Positions 1 through 8,035 of a stretch of 42,725 bases of DNA are shown piece by piece. Each line of letters opens with the position of its first letter. Within the stretch, counting starts at the first letter, position 1. Source of the DNA: AP-15 sp035570935 (GTDB taxonomy: Bacteria; Pseudomonadota; Alphaproteobacteria; ATCC43930; CGMCC-115725). The translations under genes were made by a program, and so were the position numbers. Below the pieces are notes generated by a model. It was not told the DNA's origin, searched no databases, and saw only the letters and a program-made list of their open reading frames with translations. Location of the stretch: positions 1 through 42,725 of the forward strand of contig DATMKU010000162.1 in the NCBI GenBank assembly GCA_035570935.1, in the 5' to 3' direction.

Positions 1-248
1 GCTTCACCTTCCACTTCACCCCGACTTCCTGCTCCTGGGCCAACGCGGTCGAGGGCCTATTCGCCAAGCTTACCCGGCAACGGCTCAAGCGCGGTGTCTT
101 CACCTCGATCGTCGCACTGCAGGCCGCCATCAACCGCTTCACCGCTCAAACCAACGACCAGGCCAAACCGTTCGTCTGGATCAAATCCGCCGACGCTATC
201 CTCGCCGCCGTCCACCGCGGGAGGCAAGCGTTAGAAGCCCTCCACTAG
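1..248 (+). CDS. IS630-family transposase, 3' end only
   Basis: Reading from base 3, 81 codons run to a TAG at 246-248. The peptide begins inside the conserved C-terminal block of IS630-type DDE transposases: HFTPTSCSWANAVEGLF, where the Glu of NAVE matches the third acidic residue of the catalytic triad (family knowledge). The tail (PFVWIKSADAILAAVHRG) is also typical of the group. The rest of the gene lies outside the window, so whether the element is intact cannot be judged. The next 200 bases (249-454) hold no gene and should contain the right-hand end of the element, but I could not define a terminal inverted repeat because the left end is not available. Confidence 0.85.
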   Translation, partial: FTFHFTPTSCSWANAVEGLFAKLTRQRLKRGVFTSIVALQAAINRFTAQTNDQAKPFVWIKSADAILAAVHRGRQALEALH

Positions 249-454
249 CATAACTTTATCGTGAAAAACCGCCTCATCAATTGTTCCTCGTGCAAGGAGC
301 ATCTTAACCTCGTGTTTGAACAAGCGAATTTTTTACCAAAAACGCGCCTCCCAGTCGAGCTGGACCGGCCCCGCGTTGTCAGCCTACCTAAAGCTTTTGC
401 CGCGGGCGGCGGCGGCGTATGATCCTTGCGGGATTTCATCCGAGGGAGGAGATC

Positions 455-1501
455 ATGGCGGCAACCAATGTTTACGCGGGCGCGGCGCAGTCGATGGGCG
501 GGACGATGGGCGGCGTATTTCGCCAGACCGTCGGCGACGGTGGCTGGCGGCGGCTGGCCAACGGCTTGCCGGAAGGTGCCGAGGTCCACGCGATCACGGT
601 CCATCCGGAGCACCCCGACACGGTTTACATCGGCACCACCAAGGGCAGCTTTCGCAGCACCAATCGCGGCGACCGCTGGGAGCGCTTGAGCCTGCCCGGC
701 GACCCCGACATCTGGTCGATCTGCATCCACCCGAAAAACCCGCGAATCATCTATGCCGGCGCCACCCCGCCCGCGGTCTACCGCAGCGACGACGGCGGCG
801 ACACCTGGCGCAAGACCGCCGATCCCGGCCTGCCGGACCGCGTCATCATGGGGTTCGCCTGCCGGGTGATGCGGCTCGACGTCGACCCCAATTCGCCCGA
901 CGACATCTACGCGACGCTCGAAGCCAATGGTGCCATGCGCAGCCGCAACGGCGGCGAGAGCTGGGAGGACTGCACCGCCGATCTGATCCGCTTCTGCGAG
1001 CAGCCGAAATACAAGAGCCGGATCGGCAGCCAGACCGAGATCGAAGGCATGCTCGACGGCCACGCGCTGGCGTGCAGCGCCGCCGCCCCCGGCACCGTGT
1101 TCCTCGCCAACCGCATGGGCCTGTTCCGCAGCAACGATAGGGGCCAAAGCTGGCAGGACATGGAGATCAACCGCTTCTCGCCCTTGACGTATGGCCGCGA
1201 CATCCGCGTCTCGCCGCACGATCCGAAGGTGCTCTACGCCTGCCTCAGCCCGGCGGCGCGCAGCACCGACGGTTCGATCTATCGCTCGGACGATGTCGGC
1301 CAGACCTGGAAGCGCTTCGATCACGGGATCAAGGCCGAGGCGACGATGATGGCTGTTACGGTCCATCCGCGCGACCCCAATCAGGTGTTTGGCGTGTCGC
1401 GGTTTGGCCAGGTCTTCGGGACCCAAGACGGCGGCAAGAGTTGGAGCGAGACCCGGCTGCCCGAGGGCGTGCGCGACGTTTACGCCGTCGCCTGCGGGTA
1501 A
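455..1501 (+). CDS. Asp-box (BNR/sortilin-like) beta-propeller protein
   Basis: Protein of 348 residues with about six Asp-box motifs (S-x-D/N-x-G-x-x-W) spaced along its length: STNRGDRW, SDDGGDTW, SRNGGESW, SNDRGQSW, SDDVGQTW and TQDGGKSW. Each sits on the hairpin of one propeller blade. Families with this pattern include sialidase-like glycosyl hydrolases, YCF48/HCF136 and Vps10-type proteins; the motif is structural, so no reaction can be assigned. No signal peptide is visible. The ATG at 455 is chosen over the upstream in-frame start at 419 because a GGGAGGAG ribosome binding site lies just before it. The gene stands alone between the IS end and a repeat cluster. Confidence 0.8.
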   Translation: MAATNVYAGAAQSMGGTMGGVFRQTVGDGGWRRLANGLPEGAEVHAITVHPEHPDTVYIGTTKGSFRSTNRGDRWERLSLPGDPDIWSICIHPKNPRIIYAGATPPAVYRSDDGGDTWRKTADPGLPDRVIMGFACRVMRLDVDPNSPDDIYATLEANGAMRSRNGGESWEDCTADLIRFCEQPKYKSRIGSQTEIEGMLDGHALACSAAAPGTVFLANRMGLFRSNDRGQSWQDMEINRFSPLTYGRDIRVSPHDPKVLYACLSPAARSTDGSIYRSDDVGQTWKRFDHGIKAEATMMAVTVHPRDPNQVFGVSRFGQVFGTQDGGKSWSETRLPEGVRDVYAVACG

Positions 1502-1512
1502 GGAAGGACTAG

Positions 1513-1622
1513 GGTCCGCCCCTTACCCTAACCCTCTCCCCGCTCGCGGGGAGAGGGATCGAGCTGAGGAGATTTGGCAATCCCTCGCCCCGCTTGCGGG
1601 GAGAGGGCCGGGATGAGGGGCT
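1513..1622. repeat. Two palindromic dispersed repeats (CCCTCTCCCC type)
   Basis: Two near-identical palindromes of 26 bases lie at 1532-1557 and 1582-1607. Each has arms of CCCTC(T/G)CCCCGC and GCGGGGAGAGGG around a two-base centre. The same CCCTCTCC...GGAGAGGG core recurs near 29300, 32880 and 39760-39870, so this is a dispersed family. The palindromes can fold as strong RNA hairpins downstream of the propeller gene, but no T-run follows, so a terminator role is uncertain. Confidence 0.8.
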
Positions 1623-1646
1623 CCTCGGGAATACCGAAGGACGCCG

Positions 1647-2444
1647 ATGGCCGAAGACGCGACCCATAACCTGATGAAGCAGAAGCTCGCGGCGGGCGAG
1701 CTGGTGCTGTGCATGAATCTGCGCCTGGCGCGCAGCGTCGATATCGCGATGGTCGCCAAGGCCGGCGGCTATGACGCGCTCTATGTCGACATGCAGCACG
1801 CGCCCTACTCGATCGACACCACCGCGACGATCTGCGCCGCCTCGCTCGGGGTTGGCATCACGCCCTTGGTGCGGGTGCCGAGCCATGACGGGCAGTGGAT
1901 GAGCCGGGTGCTCGACGGCGGCGCGCAAGGTGTGATTGTTCCGGATGTCGAGAGCCGCGCGCAGGCCGAGGCTGCGGTGCGCCACTGCCGCTTTCCGCCC
2001 ATGGGCCGGCGTTCGGTGATGGGGCTGGGGCCGGCGCTCGGCTATCGTGCGGTGCCGCTCGGCGAGTTGAACACGCGGCTCAACGCCGACACCGTGCTGC
2101 TCGTCATGCTGGAAACCGCCGAGGGCATCGACAATGCCGAGGCAATCGCCGCGGTGCCGGGGATCGACGTATTGCTGATCGGCTCGGGCGATCTGACGAC
2201 CGATTACGGCATTCCGGGCCAGGTCGACCATCCGCGGCTGCGCGAGGCTTATGAGCGGGTGGCGCAGGCGTGCCGAACCCACCGCAAGACGCTGGGCGTC
2301 GGCGGCATCCGCCATAATGTCGCTCTGCAGGGCGAATTGATCCGCCTCGGCGCCCGCTTTGTGATCGCCGGCACCGATGTCAACTACGTGCTCGCCGGCG
2401 CGCGCCAAGACACGACGGCATTGCGCGCGATCCCGCTCGGGTGA
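1647..2444 (+). CDS. HpcH/HpaI-family class II aldolase
   Basis: A 265-residue TIM-barrel aldolase of the HpcH/HpaI/GarL family, which cleaves 2-keto-3-deoxy acids to pyruvate (or related products) plus an aldehyde using a divalent metal. Visible landmarks follow the family: the catalytic His in YVDMQHAPYS (H51), the substrate Arg in TPLVRVP (R76), and metal ligands Glu in MLETAEG (E156) and Asp in IGSGDLTTDYG (D182). These fall six to seven residues after the equivalents in E. coli HpaI (family knowledge). GAAGGA precedes the ATG. The stop overlaps the GTG start of alkB, so the two genes are translationally coupled. The exact substrate cannot be told; a hydroxy-ketoacid from aromatic or sugar-acid breakdown is likely. 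Confidence 0.9.
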   Translation: MAEDATHNLMKQKLAAGELVLCMNLRLARSVDIAMVAKAGGYDALYVDMQHAPYSIDTTATICAASLGVGITPLVRVPSHDGQWMSRVLDGGAQGVIVPDVESRAQAEAAVRHCRFPPMGRRSVMGLGPALGYRAVPLGELNTRLNADTVLLVMLETAEGIDNAEAIAAVPGIDVLLIGSGDLTTDYGIPGQVDHPRLREAYERVAQACRTHRKTLGVGGIRHNVALQGELIRLGARFVIAGTDVNYVLAGARQDTTALRAIPLG

Positions 2445-3112
2445 CGACCGGCCGCCCGGCCGAGATCGCCGATTTTTTCGCCGGCACCGCGCCGGGCGAG
2501 GACCGCGAGCGGCTGGCCGAGGGGGCCGTCCTGCTGCGCGGGTATGCGCTGGCCGAGGCCCCGGCATTGGCCGCCGCCGTCGATGACGTCGCGGCGATCT
2601 CCCCGTTTCGCCACATGGTCACGCCGGGCGGGTTTCGCATGTCGGTGGCAATGACGAGCTGCGGCGAGGCCGGCTGGGTCACCGACCGCGGCGGCTATCG
2701 CTACGCGGCGGAAGATCCCGCGACCGGGCGCCCGTGGCCGGCGATGCCGGCGATTTTCCGGTCATTGGCGCCGCGCGCCGCGGCGAGCGCGGGTTTCGCC
2801 GGGTTTATCCCCGACGCTTGTCTGATCAACCGCTACGAGCCCGAGACCAAGCTGTCGTTGCATCGCGACGAGGACGAGCGCGACATGTCGGCGCCGGTCG
2901 TCTCGGTGTCGCTCGGGCTGCCGGCGGTCTTTCTGTGGGGCGGCCTCAGCCGCAAGGAGCGGCCGCGGCGGCTGCGGCTGGAGAGCGGCGATGTCGTCGT
3001 CTGGGGCGGCCCGGCCCGGCTCGTTTATCACGGCATCGCCCCTCTCGGCGACGGCGAGCACCCGCTGACCGGCCGCGGCCGGATCAATTTGACCTTTCGA
3101 CAGGCGCTTTGA
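2441..3112 (+). CDS. alkB: AlkB, 2-oxoglutarate/Fe(II)-dependent alkylated nucleic acid dioxygenase
   Basis: A 223-residue protein that closely follows E. coli AlkB, which oxidatively removes methyl groups from 1-methyladenine and 3-methylcytosine. Conserved blocks include SPFRHMVTPGGFRMSVAMT, RPWPAMP, DACLINRYEP and VSLGLPAVFLWGGL. The iron ligands are H141 and D143 (SLHRDEDE) and H197 (VYHGI); the 2-oxoglutarate-binding arginines are in RINLTFR (R214, R220). The start is a GTG overlapping the aldolase stop by four bases (GTGA). There is no ada gene next to it, unlike in enterobacteria. The 3' end overlaps the convergent cyclase gene by 29 bases. Confidence 0.97.
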   Translation: MTTGRPAEIADFFAGTAPGEDRERLAEGAVLLRGYALAEAPALAAAVDDVAAISPFRHMVTPGGFRMSVAMTSCGEAGWVTDRGGYRYAAEDPATGRPWPAMPAIFRSLAPRAAASAGFAGFIPDACLINRYEPETKLSLHRDEDERDMSAPVVSVSLGLPAVFLWGGLSRKERPRRLRLESGDVVVWGGPARLVYHGIAPLGDGEHPLTGRGRINLTFRQAL

Positions 3113-4220
3113 GCGGTCGAACCGCGGCGCCGCGGGTCCGGCCCCAGCGACCGGACCGCCAACCGCTGCCGATCGGAGCCGCGCTCAAGGCCGGCTCCTC
3201 GCGATATTCGAAGATCGCGATCTCGGTGGCGATGCCCTTGATCTTATCGGAGCCGATCGGGTGGAGCCGGTCGGCGGCGCCCGACAGCGCCTGCGCGACA
3301 TCCCCCGAGATCGCGCAGGCTACGCCATGCGCCTTTGCCGCTTCCTCCATGCGCGAGGCGATGTTGATCGTGCTGCCATAGATGCCGATCGAGCGCTTGG
3401 TGTCGCCTTGTTCGCTGACGACCACGTCGCCGCCATGGACCCCGATGCGAAAGCGCGGGACGACACCGAACTGCGACATATAGCGGCCATGCTCGCGCCG
3501 AACGGCGGCGAACACCGCATCGATGGCGCGCAATATCTTATCGTCATGCACCGCCTCGCGCCAATCCCAGATCGCGATCAGCCCGTCGCCCTTGTAAAGA
3601 TAGATCGCACCGCCGTGATCGGTGATCGGCTTCGAAATATCGAACAGGAACTTCCCGACCAAGGATTTGATTTCGAGCGCGCCGAGCCGCTCGGCAAGTG
3701 CCGTCGAATTGTTGATGTCGATAAAGACCAGAACCTTCTGCTCGACCACCGGGCGGTGATAGGTGCCGATCATCAGATGGAACAAGGTGTCGATGCCGAT
3801 GAAATGCACCGCGCGCATCACGACGATGCCGACCACCGACAAGGCCAGGACGACCGGAAGAATGTACGGTAATCGGGCATAGGGCACCGGCACCGGATAC
3901 AGATAGTGCAGCACCGCGTGTGAGAAGTTTATCGCCAGTAAAAACAACACGGCGACGACAACGGTATAGATCAAGATCGAAAGAAGGGGATGGCTGTTGC
4001 GCATCCACCTGCCGCGCCGGCTCTGCACGTAAAACTGCTCGAAGAGGCCAACCCCGGTCCCGGCCAGCACCGCGTTGATGACTCCGAAGACCGGCGAATG
4101 ACCTTCGGCAAGGGTCACCAACCCGGCGAGCAGCGCGAAGATCATCACGGCAAGCAGGATCGAGACCAGTTTTCGCCGGGTCGAAATCGATATTCTCGAA
4201 AGCATGACAGCCATTATCAA
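3084..4220 (-). CDS. Membrane-anchored class III adenylate/guanylate cyclase
   Basis: A 378-residue protein with an N-terminal membrane region (hydrophobic stretches near residues 18-38, 45-62, 80-105 and 118-140) followed by a class III cyclase catalytic domain (about 160-340). Metal-binding aspartates are visible in VFIDINNST (D168) and KGDGLIAIWD (D212). The transition-state Asn/Arg pair fits GSTINIASRME (N286, R290). It should make cAMP or cGMP on the cytoplasmic face; I cannot decide which nucleotide from the sequence. There is no HAMP or periplasmic sensor domain. Starts at 4220, 4214 or 4205 are all possible. The last residues are Arg-rich and overlap the end of alkB on the other strand. 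Confidence 0.88.
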   Translation of the reverse strand: MIMAVMLSRISISTRRKLVSILLAVMIFALLAGLVTLAEGHSPVFGVINAVLAGTGVGLFEQFYVQSRRGRWMRNSHPLLSILIYTVVVAVLFLLAINFSHAVLHYLYPVPVPYARLPYILPVVLALSVVGIVVMRAVHFIGIDTLFHLMIGTYHRPVVEQKVLVFIDINNSTALAERLGALEIKSLVGKFLFDISKPITDHGGAIYLYKGDGLIAIWDWREAVHDDKILRAIDAVFAAVRREHGRYMSQFGVVPRFRIGVHGGDVVVSEQGDTKRSIGIYGSTINIASRMEEAAKAHGVACAISGDVAQALSGAADRLHPIGSDKIKGIATEIAIFEYREEPALSAAPIGSGWRSGRWGRTRGAAVRPLKAPVERSN

Positions 4221-4546
4221 ACCGCCGCCGGACCCACCGCACTGACCGGAAAAGGATTACGCGAGCGCAAAAAGTTAATCGTCATTCCCGCGAAAATCGG
4301 GCCCCCGCTTTCGCAATGGCAGCAGCCCGCGGGCCGAAGGGGCGCCGGACGGTAATATGCCGCGATCGTCCGCATGACCTTTGATGTAGATAATAGCGCA
4401 ATTTTTGGCGGTTGACGAGGGTAGCCCGCGCGACTGGGATCCCCCGGCGATCAAGCCCAAAGAGCCTCCGGACGTGGTGTTCGATTGGCAAACACCGCGC
4501 GCGCGGTTTTGATGCTCTCCCGCTGGAGAACTGATCGGGGCGGAAC
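4221..4546. repeat. Intergenic region with a GTCATTCCCGCGAAA-type repeat
   Basis: This 326-base gap between divergent genes holds no convincing ORF. Around 4279-4335 it contains the GTCATTCCCGCG / CCCCCGCTTTCGC signature of a dispersed intergenic repeat that recurs at 32690-32775. The remainder must carry the promoters of the cyclase and glyoxalase-like genes, but I see no clear operator. Confidence 0.55.
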
Positions 4547-5428
4547 ATGCCTGCACAATTGCCCGAACCGGGCGCGGTTTTTCTCGACCATGTGGCACAC
4601 TTTGTCCCGGCGATGGAGCCGGCTGCGGCCGCGCTGGCGGGTTGCGGTTTCCGGCTGACGCCGTTTACCGCCCAGACCAACCGGGTGAAGGGCAAGCCGG
4701 TGGCCGCGGGGATGGGCAATCGCTGCGCCATGTTGCGCCGCGGCTATGTCGAAATCCTCGCCGCGACCGGCGACGCGCCACTGGCGCGACAGCTCGCCGA
4801 CCGGCTGACCCGCCATGTTGGTCTACATCTCGCCGCCTTCAGTTGTGCCGACGCCGGGCGCGAGCATCGCCGGCTCGCCGATGCCGGCTTCCCGGTCTTG
4901 CCGCTCGTCGACATGCGGCGGCCGGTAACGACCGAAAATGGCAAGGAAGACGCGCGGTTCACCATCACCCGCATCGCACCTGGCGTCATGGCCGAGGGCC
5001 GCACCCAGTTTCTAACCCACCACACCGAGAAGTTGGTGTGGCCCGAGCGCCATCTCGACCACCCGAACGGCGCGCTGGCGCTGCTGGCATTGTGGATCGC
5101 CGCCGCCGACCCGGATGAGCCCGCCCGGCGTTTCGCGCAATTCACTGGCCGGCCGGCGCGGCGCGAGCGGGAAGTTGCGACGATCGCACTTGACCGCGGG
5201 GTGTTGCGGTTTGCTTCTCCCGAGTATTTGCAGCGTGAATTCGGGATCCCACCGGGCGCGCCGCTGCCGTATCTCGCTGCTTATGAAATCGAGGTCGCCG
5301 GTCTCGGCCGCGCGGGCCAACTGCTCGCCCACGCCGGCCTTGCCGTGCGGCCGATCGACGACGGCCTCGCCTTGACCCTGCCGCCATCGCTCGGCGGCGC
5401 CATAGTCTTTCGCGCGCCGGACGGCTGA
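4547..5428 (+). CDS. Glyoxalase-like (VOC superfamily) protein
   Basis: A 293-residue protein with the layout of glyoxalase-like domain proteins (Glyoxalase_3 type): an N-terminal VFLDHVAHFVP strand with a possible metal His, then a paired beta-alpha unit in the C-terminal half beginning around LPYLAAYEIEV. Such proteins bind a divalent metal and act on small ring or carbonyl compounds, but most members have no assigned reaction. GGGGCGG precedes the ATG. It converges with the Rieske gene 37 bases downstream. Family membership is fairly secure; the reaction is unknown. Confidence 0.75.
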   Translation: MPAQLPEPGAVFLDHVAHFVPAMEPAAAALAGCGFRLTPFTAQTNRVKGKPVAAGMGNRCAMLRRGYVEILAATGDAPLARQLADRLTRHVGLHLAAFSCADAGREHRRLADAGFPVLPLVDMRRPVTTENGKEDARFTITRIAPGVMAEGRTQFLTHHTEKLVWPERHLDHPNGALALLALWIAAADPDEPARRFAQFTGRPARREREVATIALDRGVLRFASPEYLQREFGIPPGAPLPYLAAYEIEVAGLGRAGQLLAHAGLAVRPIDDGLALTLPPSLGGAIVFRAPDG

Positions 5429-5465
5429 GCGCTTCGCCGATCGGCGCAGCCGGGTTCATGCGCTC

Positions 5466-5789
5466 TCAGTCGAGCTTGACCTCGATGTCGTCGTCGACGA
5501 GGCGGACGGGATAGGTCTTCAGATCTTCGGTGGCGGGAGGGTCGAGCACCTGGCCGGTGCGCACGTCAAAACGCGCGGCGTGCAACGGGCATTCGATCGT
5601 CGTGCCGTCAAGCCAGCCGTCGGACAGGCAAGCATAGGCATGGGTGCAGATATTGTCGGTGGCGAACAATTCGCCGTCGCAGTCGTAAACCGCGATCGAC
5701 CGGCCGCCAGCCTCGACCCCGATCACCTCGCCACCTGCCAGATCGCCGCGGCCGGCGACACGCACCCAGCCGGCTTTGCCTTCGCCCAT
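5466..5789 (-). CDS. Rieske [2Fe-2S] ferredoxin (biphenyl/naphthalene dioxygenase ferredoxin type)
   Basis: A 107-residue single-domain Rieske protein. The cluster ligands are C48-x-H50 (NICTHAYAC) and C67-x-x-H70 (ECPLHAARFD), separated as in BphF/NdoA-type ferredoxins that carry electrons to ring-hydroxylating dioxygenases. No oxygenase alpha subunit lies nearby, so the partner is unknown; nitrite-reductase small-subunit-like roles are also possible. The start at 5789 is chosen because the longer open frame upstream overlaps the AsnC-like gene. It follows that gene by 14 bases and probably shares its transcript. Confidence 0.88.
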   Translation of the reverse strand: MGEGKAGWVRVAGRGDLAGGEVIGVEAGGRSIAVYDCDGELFATDNICTHAYACLSDGWLDGTTIECPLHAARFDVRTGQVLDPPATEDLKTYPVRLVDDDIEVKLD

Positions 5790-5803
5790 CGGACCGCCCC
5801 CGG

Positions 5804-6061
5804 CTACGAAGAGGAATCTTCGGAGAATGCCTTGAACGCGATAATCGTAAATGTGTCTTTGACGCCGGGTAAAGTCTGCAGTTGCTCGGTGACGAAATGC
5901 CCGATATCGGCCGTCTCCGGCAAATACACCTTCATCAGCAAATCGTATTGGCCTGAGGTCGAATAAACTTCGGAGACCTGTTCGACGCTGGTGACGGCCT
6001 CGTCTGCTACGGCATAGGCCTTGCCCAGTTCGCATTTGACCATGACGAAGATCGTTTTCAT
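5804..6061 (-). CDS. Stand-alone AsnC/Lrp ligand-binding (RAM) domain protein
   Basis: An 85-residue protein equal to the effector-binding half of Lrp/AsnC regulators without the helix-turn-helix. Typical features are the start MKTIFVMVKCELGKAY, the strand STSGQYDLLMKVYLP, and LQTLPGVKDTFTIIAFK. Such proteins form ring oligomers and bind amino acids or other small ligands; some modulate full-length Lrp paralogues. GGGAGAC precedes the ATG. It lies 22 bases after the helicase stop and 14 before the Rieske gene, which suggests a helicase-AsnC-Rieske operon. Confidence 0.88.
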   Translation of the reverse strand: MKTIFVMVKCELGKAYAVADEAVTSVEQVSEVYSTSGQYDLLMKVYLPETADIGHFVTEQLQTLPGVKDTFTIIAFKAFSEDSSS

Positions 6062-6083
6062 CGCGGTCTCCCGTCGGCCATGC

Positions 6084-7577
6084 TCAGGGGCGGGCGACGA
6101 TCCTCGGCGGCCGGGCGAGGAAGGCCGGCAGATGATCGCCAAACCCAACGATTTTGCGGTCGGGCTCGGCGGCGCGCTCGGGTTCGCGCGGCCGGCGCGG
6201 CGCCGGGCTATGCTGGAACCGCGCCGCATTTCCACCCTCGGCGACGATCGGGACGGGCGCCGATGCCAGTGCCGCTGCTTTCGGCCGGCTGGCCGGGCGT
6301 GCCGCGCTCCCGCGCTGGTTGCGAGGCCGCGATTGCTCCTCGGTCGGCTTGCGCCGGTTTTCGGCGCCACTCGCCCCGGCATGCCGGTCGTTTGCCGGAC
6401 GCGGCGCCTGCCGCGACCGCCCCCGACGGCGCTCCTCGTACTCCAGTTCGGCCGGCTCGATGCCGTCGACGGTGATCATCGGGATGTCCTCGCCTATCAG
6501 CTTGACGATCGCCGCGACGGCTTTACCGTCTTCGGGAGCGGCAAGCATAAACGAACGGCCGGACAGACCGGCGCGGCCGGTGCGACCGATGCGGTGCACA
6601 TAATCCTCGGCATGAACCGGCGTGTCGAAACAGAAAACGTGGCTCATGCCCTTGATGTCGAGGCCGCGCGCCGCGACGTCGCTCGCCACCAGCAACCGCA
6701 CCTCGCCGTTCTTAAAGCGCTCCAGCGTCTCGGTACGCTTTGGCTGCGGCATGTCGCCATGCAGCGCGGCGGCGTCAAAACCATGTCGGGCCAAGGATTT
6801 GAACAGAATGTCCACATCGCGCTTGCGATTGCAGAAGATCAGCGCGTTTTTGACGTCTTCGGAGCGAATCAGCCGGCGCAGCGCGTCGCGCTTGTCGCGC
6901 GGGTCGACGACGGCCAGCGCCTGGATCACCAGCGCGGCGGGCGAGGCCGGCGGCGCCACCGCGATTTCAACGGGGTCGCTCAGAAACGCGTCGGCCAGCC
7001 GGCGGATTTCGGCCGGCATCGTCGCCGAAAAGAACAGTGTCTGCCGGGTTCTCGGCAACAGGCCGACGATCCGTTCGACATCCGGGATGAAACCCATGTC
7101 GAGCATCCGGTCGGCTTCGTCGATGACCAGGATGTGTGCGTCCGACAGGATGATTTTGCCGCGGCCATACAGATCGAGAAGCCGCCCCGGTGTCGCGATC
7201 AGCACATCGACGCCGCGATCGAGCTTGCGCTCCTGATCGACAAAGCTTTCGCCGCCAATCAAGAGCGCCATCGTCAGCCGATGATATTTGCCGTAAAGTT
7301 CGAACGAGGCGGCGACCTGGGTGGCCAATTCGCGGGTCGGTTCGAGGATCAGCGAGCGCGGCATTCGCGCCCGCGAGCGCCCAGCCGCCAGCATGTCGAT
7401 CATCGGCAACACAAAGCTCGCGGTCTTACCGGTTCCGGTCTGCGCGCAACCCATCACATCCCGCTCACGCTTTACGTGCGGGATGGCCTGTTCTTGGATC
7501 GGGGTGGGGGTGGTATAGCCGGCGTCTGACACCGCCTGGAGGACCCCAGGCGACAGGTCGAGTTCAGAAAAATCCAT
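6084..7577 (-). CDS. rhlE: DEAD-box RNA helicase, RhlE type
   Basis: A 497-residue ATP-dependent RNA helicase. The Q motif (PTPIQEQAIP), motif I (AQTGTGKT), Ia (PTRELA), Ib (TPGRLLD), II (DEAD), III (SAT), IV (ALIFCNRKRDVD), V (ASDVAARGLDI) and VI (HRIGRTGRAG) are all present. After about residue 375 comes an Arg/Pro/Ala-rich basic tail of some 120 residues, typical of RhlE-like enzymes that bind rRNA. It probably remodels rRNA or mRNA structure, especially in the cold. The neighbouring upstream genes on the same strand, infA and a cold-shock gene, support that setting. Confidence 0.94.
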   Translation of the reverse strand: MDFSELDLSPGVLQAVSDAGYTTPTPIQEQAIPHVKRERDVMGCAQTGTGKTASFVLPMIDMLAAGRSRARMPRSLILEPTRELATQVAASFELYGKYHRLTMALLIGGESFVDQERKLDRGVDVLIATPGRLLDLYGRGKIILSDAHILVIDEADRMLDMGFIPDVERIVGLLPRTRQTLFFSATMPAEIRRLADAFLSDPVEIAVAPPASPAALVIQALAVVDPRDKRDALRRLIRSEDVKNALIFCNRKRDVDILFKSLARHGFDAAALHGDMPQPKRTETLERFKNGEVRLLVASDVAARGLDIKGMSHVFCFDTPVHAEDYVHRIGRTGRAGLSGRSFMLAAPEDGKAVAAIVKLIGEDIPMITVDGIEPAELEYEERRRGRSRQAPRPANDRHAGASGAENRRKPTEEQSRPRNQRGSAARPASRPKAAALASAPVPIVAEGGNAARFQHSPAPRRPREPERAAEPDRKIVGFGDHLPAFLARPPRIVARP

Positions 7578-7705
7578 CGAGAGGTTGTAGCCTTTTTGTA
7601 ATATTTAGTTGCGTTCCATGTTATGCTCTAGATCGGGTGCGACAGATGGCGTGTCAATCTTTTTTTGATAATAAGGCATGCCCTCAGCACAAGGCTGGAC
7701 CTTGA

Positions 7706-7975
7706 TCAGCGCCGGCGGTATTGCGGGCGCGGGGTCATTGGCGGTGCTGCGCGTTCGTCCTTGTGGCGGAAATTGATCCGGCCCTTGGTCAAATCATAGG
7801 GGGTCATTTCCACGGTCACGCGGTCGCCGGCGAGAATTCGGATCCGGTTTTTCTTCATTCGGCCGGACGAATAGGCGAGGGTTTCGTGCCCGTTGTCGAG
7901 CCGGACCCGAAACCGCGCGTCGGGCAGCAGTTCGAGCACCGAGCCCTCGAACTCGATCAGGTCTTCCTTGGCCAA
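7706..7975 (-). CDS. infA: Translation initiation factor IF-1
   Basis: An 89-residue OB-fold protein with the IF-1 signature: MAKEDLIEFEGSVLELLPDA, NGHETLAYSSGRMKKNRIRI and GDRVTVEMTPYDLTKGRI. It binds the 30S A site during initiation. The usual length is about 72; here a basic tail (DERAAPPMTPRPQYRRR) adds roughly 17 residues. The initiation codon is TTG at 7973-7975, preceded by a strong GAGGAGGAG ribosome binding site; no in-frame ATG exists nearby. It lies between a terminator (upstream, belonging to the cold-shock gene) and the helicase gene 128 bases downstream. Confidence 0.96.
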   Translation of the reverse strand: MAKEDLIEFEGSVLELLPDARFRVRLDNGHETLAYSSGRMKKNRIRILAGDRVTVEMTPYDLTKGRINFRHKDERAAPPMTPRPQYRRR

Positions 7976-7995
7976 TCACTCCTCCTCGATAAAAC

Positions 7996-8019
7996 ACGGG
8001 GGTGCTTAAGCACCCCCGT
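7996..8019 (-). terminator. Rho-independent terminator after the cold-shock gene
   Basis: A perfect 24-base palindrome with arms ACGGGGGTGC and GCACCCCCGT around TTAA. Read on the minus strand it follows the cold-shock stop by 16 bases and is itself followed by GTTTTATC, a short U-rich tail. It sits just before the infA ribosome binding site, so it separates the two transcripts. Confidence 0.8.
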
Positions 8020-8035
8020 TCAACGTCATGTCCTG

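Noticed and set aside
245..1426. Long minus-strand open frame of 393 codons across the propeller gene
   Set aside because: It is antisense to a gene with a good ribosome binding site and clear Asp-box repeats. Its His/Arg/Ala/Val-rich product is the usual result of GC-rich codon bias and resembles no family.
6021..7529. Plus-strand frame of 502 codons opposite the DEAD-box helicase
   Set aside because: All helicase motifs are on the minus strand; this frame is composition-driven.
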